The notes under the pieces: generated by a model
Database searches by the model: none
What the model was told of the DNA's origin: nothing
What the model saw: only the letters and a program-made list of their open reading frames with translations
NCBI RefSeq assembly: GCF_004791025.1
Contig: NZ_SRUO01000001.1
Span: 310,001 to 374,000 of the forward strand
Length of the DNA: 64,000 bases
Reading direction: 5' to 3'
Source of the DNA: Mesorhizobium sp. M4B.F.Ca.ET.203.01.1.1
GTDB taxonomy: Bacteria > Pseudomonadota > Alphaproteobacteria > Rhizobiales > Rhizobiaceae
Shown: piece after piece, positions 8,543 through 17,272 of the stretch
Layout of the letters: every line of letters begins with the position of its first letter
Numbering within the stretch: the first letter of the stretch is position 1
Translations under genes and position numbers: made by a program

Positions 8543-10132
8543 ATGTCAGTGGCTCTTGAGAAGCAGGACGCTTCGGCCGACCAGCGGTCGCGGCGATCCG
8601 GCGGGCGCGAAGCGCGCCGTGCGATGCGGGCGGCACCGCTTGCCGACGACATCAGGCCGGTGCGGCCGGGCCTCGAAGGCGGCAGCTATGGGCCGCTCAG
8701 CGAAAACGACCGAGAGCGCATCCATGAGGCGGTGCTGACGCTGCTGGAAACGGTCGGCTTCGCCAACGCGATACCCTCCTGCATCGAGGCGCTGACCAGG
8801 ATTGGCGCGACCTATGGCGACGATGGCCGCATCCGCCTGCCGCGGGCGCTCGTCCTCGACACGATCAAGAATGCGGCCCGGCATTTCACGCTGCACGGCC
8901 AGGACCCCAAGCACGACATGGTGATCCAGGGCAAACGCGTGCATTACGGCACGGCGGGCGCGGCCGTGCATCTGGTCGACGTCGAGAAGCGCGAATACCG
9001 CGAGTCCCAATTGCAGGACATCTACGACGCCGCGCGCCTGGTCGACGGCCTCGACAACATCCATTTCTTCCAGCGCACCATGGTGCCGCGCGACATTCCC
9101 GATCCGCTGGAGATGGACTTCAACACGCTCTACGCCTGCGTGATGGGGACCGCCAAGCATGTCGGCACCTCGTTCACGGTGCGCGAGAACGTCAAGCCGG
9201 CGCTGGAGATGCTCTATGCGATCGCCGGCGGCGAGGAAAATTTCCGCGCACGCCCCTTTGTGTCGAATTCCAACTGCTTCGTCGTGCCGCCGATGAAGTT
9301 CGCCGAGGACGCCTGCGGCGTGCTCGAGGCCTGCGTCGAAGGCGGCATCCCGATCCTGCTTCTGTCGGCTGGCCAGGCCGGCGCCACGGCGCCGGCGGCG
9401 ATTGCCGGGGCGGTGGTGCAGGCGGTCGCGGAAGTGCTGATGGGCCTGGTTTATGTCAACGCCATCAAGCCCGGCCATCCGGCGATCTTCGGGACCTGGC
9501 CGTTCGTCTCCGACCTTCGGACCGGCGCCATGTCCGGCGGCTCGGCCGAGCAGGCCGTGCTGACCGCCGCCTGCGCGCAGATGGCGCAATATTACGACCT
9601 GCCGGGCGGCTCGGCGGCCGGCATGACGGATTCGAAACTGCCCGACATCCAGTCCGGCTACGAGAAGGGCATCACCAATGTGATGGCCGGCCTCTCCGGC
9701 CTCAACCTGGTCTATGAGTCGGCCGGCATGCATGCCTCGCTGCTCGGCTTCTGCCTGGAAAGCCTGATCATCGACAACGACATGCTCGGCCACTGCCTGC
9801 GCTGCGTGCGCGGCATCGAGGTGACCGACGAGGCGCTGTCGATCGACACCATCGCCGATGTCTGCCTGAAGGGCCCCGGCCACTATCTCGGCAACGAGCA
9901 GACGCTGAAGCTGATGCAGACCGAATATTTCTATCCGGCCATCGGCGACCGCTTCTCGCCGAAGGAATGGAACGAGAAGGGCCGGCCCGACATCCTGCAA
10001 AGGGCGATCGCCGAGAAGAAGCGCGTGCTTGCCGAGCGCTTCCCGCGCCACGTGCCGAAAACGGTCGACGACAAATTGCGCGCCCGCTTCGGCGAGATGA
10101 TCAAGCTGCCGCGCGGCGGCATGGGCGGCTAG
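8543..10132 (+). CDS. trimethylamine methyltransferase (MttB) family protein, non-pyrrolysine type
   Basis: A 529-residue member of the MttB superfamily, which transfers a methyl group from quaternary or tertiary amines to a corrinoid protein. GGAG sits 7 bases before the ATG at 8543. The first 45 residues are Arg-rich and poorly conserved, followed by the family TIM barrel with segments such as HYGTAGAAVHLVD, GTAKHVGTSF, SNSNCFVVPPMKF, and LPGGSAAGMTDSKLPD. There is no in-frame TAG, so it is a pyrrolysine-free relative of the MtgB glycine-betaine methyltransferases rather than a true TMA methyltransferase. No corrinoid protein or methyl-corrinoid:folate methyltransferase lies nearby, so partner and substrate (glycine betaine, carnitine, proline betaine or other) are unknown. 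Confidence 0.85.
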   Translation: MSVALEKQDASADQRSRRSGGREARRAMRAAPLADDIRPVRPGLEGGSYGPLSENDRERIHEAVLTLLETVGFANAIPSCIEALTRIGATYGDDGRIRLPRALVLDTIKNAARHFTLHGQDPKHDMVIQGKRVHYGTAGAAVHLVDVEKREYRESQLQDIYDAARLVDGLDNIHFFQRTMVPRDIPDPLEMDFNTLYACVMGTAKHVGTSFTVRENVKPALEMLYAIAGGEENFRARPFVSNSNCFVVPPMKFAEDACGVLEACVEGGIPILLLSAGQAGATAPAAIAGAVVQAVAEVLMGLVYVNAIKPGHPAIFGTWPFVSDLRTGAMSGGSAEQAVLTAACAQMAQYYDLPGGSAAGMTDSKLPDIQSGYEKGITNVMAGLSGLNLVYESAGMHASLLGFCLESLIIDNDMLGHCLRCVRGIEVTDEALSIDTIADVCLKGPGHYLGNEQTLKLMQTEYFYPAIGDRFSPKEWNEKGRPDILQRAIAEKKRVLAERFPRHVPKTVDDKLRARFGEMIKLPRGGMGG

Positions 10133-10147
10133 GCCGGGTTGAGCATC

Positions 10148-10546
10148 CTACTCCGCGCTTAGGCCGAAGCGCTCCACCACCTCGGCGCTGATCAGCTTTG
10201 CATGCAGCGCCATCAGCACGATCTGCGCATCGAGGCTGTCGCCGGTCTCGAGCGCGTCCTCGATGCGGCGCTCCGCGTCCAGCCTGCGCTCGCGGCCATT
10301 GGCCTGTTCGAACGTCTCCGGCCCGGCAACGCAATAGCCGAACAGCTGCGCGAGCGAGGCGTAGGCCTGCGCCGGCGGCTCGTCCGGCCAGTGATCCTTC
10401 ATCAGATTGACGATGGTGAGCTTGACGCCCTCCGGCACGAGCGCGGGATGGAGGTCGGCGCCGCGCAAGGCGGCATCGAGCGTCCGCAGATCGCCCGAGC
10501 GGCCGAACATGCCGAGGAAGCCTAGGGAAGAGCGCCGTTTCGTCAT
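10148..10546 (-). CDS. conserved hypothetical protein
   Basis: A 132-residue protein read from MTKRRSSLGFLGMFGRSGDLR at 10546; an upstream ATG at 10600 is possible but less likely. It is soluble with no signal peptide, transmembrane segment or metal motif. It is predicted mostly helical, with a segment ALETGDSLDAQIVLMALHAKLISAEVVERFGL at the C-terminus. It lies convergent with the MttB gene (15 bases between stops) and divergent from the GFA protein. I do not recognise the family. Confidence 0.65.
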   Translation of the reverse strand: MTKRRSSLGFLGMFGRSGDLRTLDAALRGADLHPALVPEGVKLTIVNLMKDHWPDEPPAQAYASLAQLFGYCVAGPETFEQANGRERRLDAERRIEDALETGDSLDAQIVLMALHAKLISAEVVERFGLSAE

Positions 10547-10713
10547 GGATGGTCCTGTCCGTTTGCCAGCATATGGCATCGCGCGCGCCGTTTTGCACAA
10601 GACGACGTATTGCCCAGAGGAGCCGGGCGCCTATCTGGCGGGGCTATGGTCACAATCTGATCTGGTTTCGCGGAGGCCACAGAGGGACCAGAGCAAATTC
10701 TGTGAGGAGTGCC

Positions 10714-11133
10714 ATGAAGAAGACCTATCACGGCAGTTGCCATTGCGGCGCTGTGCATTTCCAGGCCGATCTCGACCTCGCCGAGGGCATTCGCAAATGC
10801 AATTGCAGCTTCTGCTGGAAACTTGGCTACCGCAAATCCTTTACCGCCTACCAGGCGCTCAGGGTGACGGAAGGCAGTGACCGGATGCGGGACTACAAGG
10901 CTAGCCCGTCCAACTGGCCGGAAGGCGACATCAACCACTATATGTGCCCGAACTGCGGCGCGAATGTCTTCTCGCGCGGCTATCTCGATTTCATGGGCGG
11001 GAATTTCTGGGCTGTGAACGTCGCCTGCCTGGACGACGTCAGCGAGGAGGAACTCGCTTCCGCACCGATCATCTACGAGGACGGTAAACGCAACAGGCAG
11101 GACCAGGCGCCGGAGATCACCGGTTACCTGTAA
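10714..11133 (+). CDS. GFA (glutathione-dependent formaldehyde-activating) family zinc protein
   Basis: A 139-residue protein of the GFA/CENP-V fold. The zinc ligands are visible: C9 and C11 (SCHCGAVHF), C29, C31 and C34 (CNCSFC), and C78 and C81 (CPNCG). GAGGAG stands 5 bases before the ATG at 10714. The family founder accelerates condensation of formaldehyde with glutathione in methylotrophs, but most members are uncharacterised and the activity has been questioned, so formaldehyde handling is only a suggestion. It is compatible with the nearby demethylation-type genes. It appears monocistronic. Confidence 0.85.
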   Translation: MKKTYHGSCHCGAVHFQADLDLAEGIRKCNCSFCWKLGYRKSFTAYQALRVTEGSDRMRDYKASPSNWPEGDINHYMCPNCGANVFSRGYLDFMGGNFWAVNVACLDDVSEEELASAPIIYEDGKRNRQDQAPEITGYL

Positions 11134-11161
11134 GCACAGCGGGACAGCAGCCCTGGGTAAG

Positions 11162-11197
11162 CAAAAACGGCGGCTTGATCCACGATCAAGCCGCCGT
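11162..11197 (-). terminator. rho-independent terminator of the sugar-acid dehydratase gene
   Basis: A perfect 14-bp inverted repeat (11167-11180 with 11184-11197) with a 3-base loop. Read on the minus strand it is followed by TTTTTGC, a classical intrinsic terminator located about 25 bases beyond the dehydratase stop. Without the T-run on the plus side it may also weakly end the GFA transcript. Confidence 0.85.
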
Positions 11198-11221
11198 TCG
11201 CGCGAGCGAGGTTGCCGGCGC

Positions 11222-13027
11222 TCAGTGGTTGTCGCGGGGCACACCCCTGGTGTGCGCGACATCCTGGTACTTCACCGCCGGCTTCAGCACCATGCCGGCG
11301 TCAAACTGGTCGACGATGCCGCGCTGGATCTCCTGCCACGGCGTCTGGTGCTGGGGATAATGGAAGCCGCCATTGCCCTGGAGCGCGGCGCGCCGCCTGG
11401 CGATCTCCTCGTCGCTGACGAGGATGTTGGCCGAGCCCTTCTTCAGGTCGATGCGGACGCGGTCGCCGCTCTTGAGCAGCGCCAAGCCACCGCCTATCGC
11501 CGCCTCCGGCGAAGCGTTGAGGATCGAGGGCGAGCCTGACGTGCCCGACTGGCGGCCGTCGCCGATGCAGGCCAGCGAATGGATGCCCTTCTTGATGAGG
11601 TAGGCCGGCGGCTGCATGTTGACCACCTCGGCGCCGCCGGGATAGCCGACTGGGCCGGCGCCGCGCATGAACAGGATGGTGTGCTCGTCGATGCCTTGCG
11701 CCGGATCGTCGATGCGGGCGTGGTAGTCCTCCGGGCCGTCGAAGACCATGGCGTTGCCCTCGAAGGCTTCGGGATCCTTCGGGTTGGACAGATAGCGCTG
11801 GCGGAATTCCGGCGAGATGCCGCTGGTCTTCATGATCGCGGAGTCGAACAGGTTGCCCTTCAGGTTGATGAAGCCGGCATTGGCCTTCAGCGGCTTGTCG
11901 ACGCTGTGGATGACCTCCAGGTTTTCGTTGGCGGCATCGCGGCAATTGTCGCCGATCGACTTGCCGTTGGCGGTAACCGCATCCGGATGCGGCAAAAGCC
12001 CGCCCTTCAGCAGTTCGGCGACGACCGCCGGAACGCCGCCGGCGTGGTGATAGTCCTCGCCGAGATATTCGCCCGTCGGCTGCAGATTGACGATGAGCGG
12101 CACGTTGAGGCCGACCTTCTGCCAGTCGTCATTGTCGAGCGGCACGCCGAGATGGCGGGCAATGGCGTTGAGGTGGATCGGCGCATTGGTCGAGCCGCCG
12201 ATGGCCGAGTTGACGACGATGGCGTTCTCGAACGCCTGGCGCGTCATGATGTCGGACGGCTTGAGGTCCTCATGCACCATGTCGACGATGCGCTTGCCGG
12301 TCTCGTAGGCGATCTGGCCACGCTCGCGATAGGGCGCGGGGATGGCGGCCGAGCCCGGCAGCTGCATGCCGAGCGCCTCGGCCAGCGAGTTCATGGTGGT
12401 GGCGGTGCCCATGGTGTTGCAGTAGCCGGTCGACGGCGCCGAGGAGGCGACGATGTCCATGAACTCGTCGTAATTGATCTCGCCCGCCGACAGGCGCTGG
12501 CGCGATTCCCACACGATGGTGCCGGAACCGGTGCGCTTGCCCTTGTGCCAGCCATTCAGCATCGGGCCGACCGACAGCGCGATGGCCGGGATGTTGACGG
12601 TGGCGGCGGCCATCAGCAGCGCCGGCGTTGTCTTGTCGCAGCCGATGGTCAGCACGACGCCGTCGAGCGGATAGCCGTAGAGCACCTCGACAAGGCCGAG
12701 ATAGGCAAGGTTGCGGTCGAGCGCCGCGGTCGGGCGCTTGCCGGTCTCCTGGATCGGATGGCACGGGAACTCGAAGGGAATGCCGCCCATCGAGACGATG
12801 CCCTCGCGCACGCGCTTGGCGAGCTCGAGATGATGCCGGTTGCAGGGCGACAGATCCGAGCCGGTCTGGGCGATGCCGATCAGCGGCTTGCCCGACATCA
12901 GCTCGGCGCGCGTCAGTCCGTAGTTCAGGTAGCGCTCGAGATAGAGCGCCGTCATGCCCGGATTGTCGGGATTGTCGAACCACTCCTGCGAGCGAAATTT
13001 TTTCTTCTTGGTGGGGGCGCCGGCCAT
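11222..13027 (-). CDS. IlvD/Edd family dehydratase, pentonate (arabinonate/xylonate) type
   Basis: A 601-residue Fe-S dehydratase of the IlvD/Edd family. The ATG at 13027 has GGAG upstream at good spacing. The cluster ligands expected for [2Fe-2S] sugar-acid dehydratases are C62 ([12 protein letters not shown]), C130 (IGCDKTTPA) and C203 ([10 protein letters not shown]). It differs from the true dihydroxy-acid dehydratase at 46826, which has a different first ligand region, so it is better seen as an aldonic-acid dehydratase (L-arabinonate, D-xylonate or similar) giving a 2-keto-3-deoxy acid. No sugar-acid transporter or aldolase is adjacent, so the substrate is open. A GntR-like operator lies just upstream. 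Confidence 0.85.
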   Translation of the reverse strand: MAGAPTKKKKFRSQEWFDNPDNPGMTALYLERYLNYGLTRAELMSGKPLIGIAQTGSDLSPCNRHHLELAKRVREGIVSMGGIPFEFPCHPIQETGKRPTAALDRNLAYLGLVEVLYGYPLDGVVLTIGCDKTTPALLMAAATVNIPAIALSVGPMLNGWHKGKRTGSGTIVWESRQRLSAGEINYDEFMDIVASSAPSTGYCNTMGTATTMNSLAEALGMQLPGSAAIPAPYRERGQIAYETGKRIVDMVHEDLKPSDIMTRQAFENAIVVNSAIGGSTNAPIHLNAIARHLGVPLDNDDWQKVGLNVPLIVNLQPTGEYLGEDYHHAGGVPAVVAELLKGGLLPHPDAVTANGKSIGDNCRDAANENLEVIHSVDKPLKANAGFINLKGNLFDSAIMKTSGISPEFRQRYLSNPKDPEAFEGNAMVFDGPEDYHARIDDPAQGIDEHTILFMRGAGPVGYPGGAEVVNMQPPAYLIKKGIHSLACIGDGRQSGTSGSPSILNASPEAAIGGGLALLKSGDRVRIDLKKGSANILVSDEEIARRRAALQGNGGFHYPQHQTPWQEIQRGIVDQFDAGMVLKPAVKYQDVAHTRGVPRDNH

Positions 13028-13041
13028 CGTGGTCTCCGTAT

Positions 13042-13052
13042 TTGTATGACAA
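13042..13052. promoter_or_regulatory. candidate GntR-type operator upstream of the dehydratase
   Basis: TTGTATGACAA has inverted half-sites TTGT/ACAA with a 3-base centre, matching the general TNGT-N3-ACNA pattern of FadR-subfamily GntR regulators. A second ATATGACAA follows at 13057-13065. The position, 15 bases upstream of the dehydratase start, suits repression. No GntR gene of this class is nearby. Confidence 0.4.
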
Positions 13053-13176
13053 ATCGATATGACAATGCGCGGATGCAGGCAAGGGGCACGCGCCATCCGA
13101 ACCCGCACTTTGGTGCGATAGACATAAGTCTGCCCCTGCGCTAGGGCTTCCGGGCAGTCTTTCCGGGAGGTTCTTG

Positions 13177-13626
13177 ATGGCTTTGGTGATCGAAGGCGAG
13201 GAACGGATTGCCGCACCCCTGCAAAAAGTATGGGAAGCGCTGAACGACCCGGACATTCTGAGGGGCAGCATCCCCGGCTGCCAGAGCCTGGAAAAGAAAT
13301 CCGACACCGAAATGGCGGCAACCGTCGTGCTGAAGATCGGGCCGATCAAGGCGACGTTCAACGGCGAGGTCGTGCTCAAGAACCTCAAGCCTCCGCATTC
13401 CTACACCATCCAGGGCGAGGGCAAGGGCGGCATTGCCGGCTTCGCCAAGGGCGGCGCCGACGTGACGCTCACCGCCGACGGCGCCGACACGACGGTGCTC
13501 AAATATGCGGCCAAGGCCGATGTCGGCGGCAAGATCGCCCAACTCGGCAGCCGCCTGATCGAATCGACGTCGAAGAAGCTCGCCGGGCAGTTCTTCTCGA
13601 CGTTCGGCGGGAAGGTCGGCGGCTGA
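13177..13626 (+). CDS. CoxG-like SRPBCC (carbon monoxide dehydrogenase subunit G) family protein
   Basis: A 149-residue START/Bet v1-like protein: [39 protein letters not shown] is typical of the CoxG N-terminus. GGGAGG is 6 bases before the ATG at 13177; a TTG directly before it would add one residue. In CO dehydrogenase clusters CoxG helps recruit the enzyme to the membrane; here no molybdenum hydroxylase genes are adjacent, so the job is unknown. It faces divergently from the sugar-acid dehydratase and converges on the Mrp gene. Confidence 0.85.
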   Translation: MALVIEGEERIAAPLQKVWEALNDPDILRGSIPGCQSLEKKSDTEMAATVVLKIGPIKATFNGEVVLKNLKPPHSYTIQGEGKGGIAGFAKGGADVTLTADGADTTVLKYAAKADVGGKIAQLGSRLIESTSKKLAGQFFSTFGGKVGG

Positions 13627-13642
13627 CCCTCGCGCCGAGGGA

Positions 13643-14812
13643 TCACTCGAACACGATCGAGGGCACCGCGGCTTCCGCCGCGCCACGCTCCTCATTGACC
13701 CTGTCCCAGACCTTTGCCGCAATGTCGCGGTAGATCTTCGCCTCGGCGCCTTCCGGCTTCGAGACCACCACCGGCGCGCCGGCATCCGAGCTTTCGCGAA
13801 TGCCCATTTCCAGCGGCACCTCGCCGAGGAAGGTGACGCCCAGCCGCTCGGCCTCGCGCCGCGCCCCGCCATGGCCGAAGATGTCGTAGCGCTTGCCGGT
13901 GTCGGGGGCGAGGAAATAGCTCATGTTCTCGACGATGCCGAGCAGCGGCACGTCGACCTTCCTGAACATGTTGAGGCCCTTGCGGGCATCGATCAGCGCC
14001 AAGTCCTGCGGCGTCGAGACAATGACGGCGCCGGCGAGCGGCACCTGCTGGGCCATGGTCAACTGAGCATCGCCGGTGCCGGGCGGCATGTCGACGACCA
14101 GCACGTCGAGCGGGCCCCATTCGACCTCGCGCAGCATCTGGGTCAGCGCCGACATCACCATCGGGCCGCGCCAGATCATCGGCGTTTCCTCATCGACGAG
14201 GAAGCCCATCGACATCACCTTCAGCCCATAGTTCTGCATCGGCTTCAGGATCTTGCCGTCGACCGTCTGCGGCCGGCCGTGGATGTTGAGCAGCCTTGGC
14301 ATGGACGGGCCGTAAATATCGGCGTCGAGGACGCCGACCTTGAGGCCGTTGGCGGCAAGACCGAGCGCCAGGTTGACCGCTGTGGTCGACTTGCCGACGC
14401 CGCCCTTGCCGGAGGCCACCGCGATGATCGCGTCGATGCCGGGCACGCCGCGCTTGCCGTGGCTGTGCGATGCCGGCGCCTGCGGCACGGGGCGCTGCGG
14501 CGCGGCAGCCGGCGCCGGCCTCGGCGCGGGACGCGGCGGCACCGGCGCTTCCATGCCGCCGCCCTTCTTCTCCGCCGTCAGCGCCACGACGGCGCCGGCG
14601 ACGCCCGGAATGGCCTTGACCACGCGCTCGGCGGCGGCGCGCAGCGGCTCCATCTCCTGGGCGCGGGCGGCGGGCACGGTGATCGAGAAGAACACCTTCG
14701 AATCGGCAATGAAAATCTCCGAGACCAGGCCGAGGTCGACGATGTTGCCGGTGAAATCCGGCCCGTTGACCGTTTTCAGGCGCTCGATGACGGTTTCCTT
14801 GGTGACGGCCAT
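13643..14812 (-). CDS. apbC: Mrp/ApbC family Fe-S cluster carrier ATPase
   Basis: A 389-residue P-loop ATPase. Residues 1-90 form a MIP18-like (DUF59) domain (MAVTKETVIERLKTVNGPDF), then a Pro/Ala-rich linker, then the Mrp ATPase with the deviant Walker A ASGKGGVGKSTTAVNLA, the DADIYGPSMPRLL box, and VVDMPPGTGDAQLT as Walker B region. The start at 14812 follows GAGGAAA. Members carry and deliver [4Fe-4S] clusters to apo-enzymes. Where many homologues have a cluster-binding CxxC, this protein reads ENMSYFLAPDTGKRYD with no cysteine. The window encodes many Fe-S enzymes, but no specific client is implied. Confidence 0.9.
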   Translation of the reverse strand: MAVTKETVIERLKTVNGPDFTGNIVDLGLVSEIFIADSKVFFSITVPAARAQEMEPLRAAAERVVKAIPGVAGAVVALTAEKKGGGMEAPVPPRPAPRPAPAAAPQRPVPQAPASHSHGKRGVPGIDAIIAVASGKGGVGKSTTAVNLALGLAANGLKVGVLDADIYGPSMPRLLNIHGRPQTVDGKILKPMQNYGLKVMSMGFLVDEETPMIWRGPMVMSALTQMLREVEWGPLDVLVVDMPPGTGDAQLTMAQQVPLAGAVIVSTPQDLALIDARKGLNMFRKVDVPLLGIVENMSYFLAPDTGKRYDIFGHGGARREAERLGVTFLGEVPLEMGIRESSDAGAPVVVSKPEGAEAKIYRDIAAKVWDRVNEERGAAEAAVPSIVFE

Positions 14813-15043
14813 GGTGTTTCCTCGGGGTTTTGGCGATGCAGATAGTGCAGTTTCCGGCAAGAACCAAGCCGTGGAGCAAAGGCTTGCCCGGCGTGCCACG
14901 GAAAACGACCGGCAGTGTCGGATTTGCCCGATGACGTTTCCCGGTCGACCGGCAGTTCAACGCCTGCCCATGGCCAATCGATCCACGGGCCCTATCTCGC
15001 TTGCCATGAGCGGCGACACAACAAATCCGGGAAGGAGACTGTC

Positions 15044-15421
15044 ATGCTCGCAAACAGCAATGCAGCAGCCAATCTGGCGGTGAAAGACCTGGCGAGAGCC
15101 AAGACCTTTTATGAGGGAACGCTGGGTCTCAGGCAGGTGGACGACATGGCTGGCGAACTGGTCGTCTACAAAAGCGGCGACACGGTCATCAACGTCTATC
15201 ATTCGGATTTCGCCGGAACCAACAAGGCAACGGCTGTGACCTGGAACGTCGGCGACGAGATCGCTCCTGTCGTCAAGTCGCTGAAATCGAAGGGCGTCGC
15301 CTTCGAGCACTATGAGATGCCCGGCCTGTCGCTGGACGGCGACATCCATGTCGGCGACGGCATGAAGGTCGCCTGGTTCAAGGATCCGGACGGCAACATA
15401 TTGTGCCTCGCGGGCGAGTAG
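15044..15421 (+). CDS. VOC family protein (glyoxalase/bleomycin resistance/dioxygenase)
   Basis: A 125-residue single-domain protein with paired beta-alpha-beta-beta-beta modules: AAANLAVKDLARAKTFYEGTLGL at the start and KVAWFKDPDGNILCLAGE at the end, the latter with the usual metal-ligand Glu position. GAAGGAGA lies at good spacing before the ATG at 15044. The substrate cannot be inferred. It stands alone, convergent with pit. Confidence 0.85.
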   Translation: MLANSNAAANLAVKDLARAKTFYEGTLGLRQVDDMAGELVVYKSGDTVINVYHSDFAGTNKATAVTWNVGDEIAPVVKSLKSKGVAFEHYEMPGLSLDGDIHVGDGMKVAWFKDPDGNILCLAGE

Positions 15422-15442
15422 GTCTTTGCGCCCCGCTCCGCG

Positions 15443-16447
15443 TCAGCCCACCAGGCGCGTGGCGAAATAGGTGAGCGCTGAAATGGCGGCGGTGGCCGGC
15501 AGGGTGACGACCCAGGCGACGACGATGTTGCCGGCAATGCCCCAGCGCACGGCTGAGACGCGGCGGGCAGCGCCGACGCCGATGATGGCGCCGGTAATGG
15601 TGTGCGTGGTCGAGACCGGAACGCCGAGCCAGGTGGCGGCGAACAGCGTGATGGCGCCGCCGGTCTCGGCGCAAAAGCCCTGCATCGGGTTCAGCCGGGT
15701 GATCTTCGAGCCCATCGTGTGGACGATGCGCCAGCCGCCGAACAAGGTGCCTAGCGCCAGCGCCGACTGACAGGTGATGACCACCCATAGCGGCACGTGG
15801 AAGGTGCCGCCGAGCATGCCTTGCGAATAGAGCAGCACGGCGATGATACCCATGGTCTTCTGCGCGTCGTTGCCGCCGTGGCCGAGCGAATAGAGCGAGG
15901 CGGAGAAGAACTGTAGGACACGGAAGCTGTTGTCGACGGCGAATGGCGTCTGGCGCACGAACAGCCAGGAGACGATGAGGACGAGCAGGAGCGCCAGTAA
16001 GAAACCCGTCGCCGGCGAGAGCACGATGGCCGCGACGGTCTTGCCGAGGCCCGACCAGACGATGGCGCTTGTGCCCGCCTTGGCGACGCCGGCGCCGACC
16101 AGCCCGCCGATCAGCGCATGCGAGCTGCTGGAGGGAATGCCGGCGATCCAGGTGACGATGTTCCAGACGATGGCGCCGACCAGCGCGGCAAAGATCACGG
16201 CCGGCGTGACGATGCTGGCGTCGACGATGCCCTTGCCCACCGTCTCGGCGACATGCAGGCCGAAGAACATGAAGGCGATGAAGTTGAAGAAGGCCGCCCA
16301 GAACACCGCATAGTGCGGCCTCAGGACGCGCGTCGAGACGATGGTGGCGATCGAATTGGCGGCGTCGTGCAGGCCGTTCAGGAAATCGAAGAACAGCGCC
16401 ACGGCAACGAGGCCAACCAGCAGGGGAAAGGTGATGGTGGCGTCCAT
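15443..16447 (-). CDS. pit: PiT family inorganic phosphate transporter
   Basis: A 334-residue inner-membrane permease with about nine to ten hydrophobic segments. It has the two inverted PiT repeats: FDFLNGLHDAANSIATIV near the N-terminus, SLGHGGNDAQKTMGI in the second half, and the PSSSSHALIGGLVGAG and PVSTTHTITGAIIGVG boxes. It takes up phosphate (or metal-phosphate) with the proton gradient at low affinity. The start codon follows the DUF47 stop by three bases, an operon equivalent to the orfA-pit arrangement of Sinorhizobium. Confidence 0.95.
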   Translation of the reverse strand: MDATITFPLLVGLVAVALFFDFLNGLHDAANSIATIVSTRVLRPHYAVFWAAFFNFIAFMFFGLHVAETVGKGIVDASIVTPAVIFAALVGAIVWNIVTWIAGIPSSSSHALIGGLVGAGVAKAGTSAIVWSGLGKTVAAIVLSPATGFLLALLLVLIVSWLFVRQTPFAVDNSFRVLQFFSASLYSLGHGGNDAQKTMGIIAVLLYSQGMLGGTFHVPLWVVITCQSALALGTLFGGWRIVHTMGSKITRLNPMQGFCAETGGAITLFAATWLGVPVSTTHTITGAIIGVGAARRVSAVRWGIAGNIVVAWVVTLPATAAISALTYFATRLVG

Positions 16448-16450
16448 CGC

Positions 16451-17092
16451 CTAAACGTTCTCGATCACGATGCCGCTGATCTCGTTGGCGACGTCCTCGA
16501 ACCGGTCGACAACCTTCTCCAGCTCACCATAGATCTCGGAGCCGATCAGATAGGCCATCGGATCGCTGCGGCCGTGCCGTTTGAACAGATCCTTCAGCCC
16601 CTGCTCGTGCAGGTCGTCGGCGCGGCCCTCGGCGCGCATGACCTCCTCGGCAATGGCGTTGAGACGAACGCTGTGGGCGCCGACCTTGCCGAGCAGCGGG
16701 ATCGCCTCGGCGACCAGCTTGGCGGCGTCGACGATGACGGCGCCCATCTCCTGCATCAGCGGGTCGAACTCGGTCTTCTCGAACAGCTTCACCGTCTTGA
16801 CGGTCTTGTGCATCATGTCGATGGCGTCATCCATCGACTGGATCAGGTCCTTGATGTCGCCGCGATCGAAGGGGGTGATGAAGGAGCGGCGCACGGCCAA
16901 AAGCACCTCGGCGGTGATGCGATCGGCCTCGTCCTCGAGATCGATGATCTTCTGGCTCCAGCGGTCGATGTCCTTGCCCTGCAGGAGCTGCTGCAGCGCC
17001 TCGGCGCCGCCGACCACCGTGCGGGAATGGCGTTCGAACAGGTCGAAGAAGCGATCTTCGCGCGGCAGCAGCTTGCGGAACCAGCCCAGCAT
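16451..17092 (-). CDS. DUF47 family (PhoU-like) PiT accessory protein
   Basis: A 213-residue, almost wholly helical cytoplasmic protein. MLGWFRKLLPREDRFFDLFERHS, KIIDLEDEADRIT, and FITPFDRGDIKDLIQSMDDAID are hallmarks of DUF47 proteins, distant relatives of PhoU with metal-binding acidic residues. It precedes pit by three bases, and in rhizobia this pair forms the low-affinity phosphate system that is repressed by PhoB during phosphate starvation. I did not find a clear Pho box upstream. Confidence 0.92.
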   Translation of the reverse strand: MLGWFRKLLPREDRFFDLFERHSRTVVGGAEALQQLLQGKDIDRWSQKIIDLEDEADRITAEVLLAVRRSFITPFDRGDIKDLIQSMDDAIDMMHKTVKTVKLFEKTEFDPLMQEMGAVIVDAAKLVAEAIPLLGKVGAHSVRLNAIAEEVMRAEGRADDLHEQGLKDLFKRHGRSDPMAYLIGSEIYGELEKVVDRFEDVANEISGIVIENV

Positions 17093-17272
17093 GTCGATCT
17101 CCCGTCGTGTCTACACCCGTCACTGACATAACGCCGCAAGGCGCCTCGGGAAACAGTAAGCCGGCTGAAAGATGTGGATGCCGGGCGACGGCAGATGCGA
17201 CTTGCGGCGCAGGACAATTTCCCCGACCCTGCGCGGAACGCGGACAGAAGGTCCGCAACAGGCATCAAAGGC

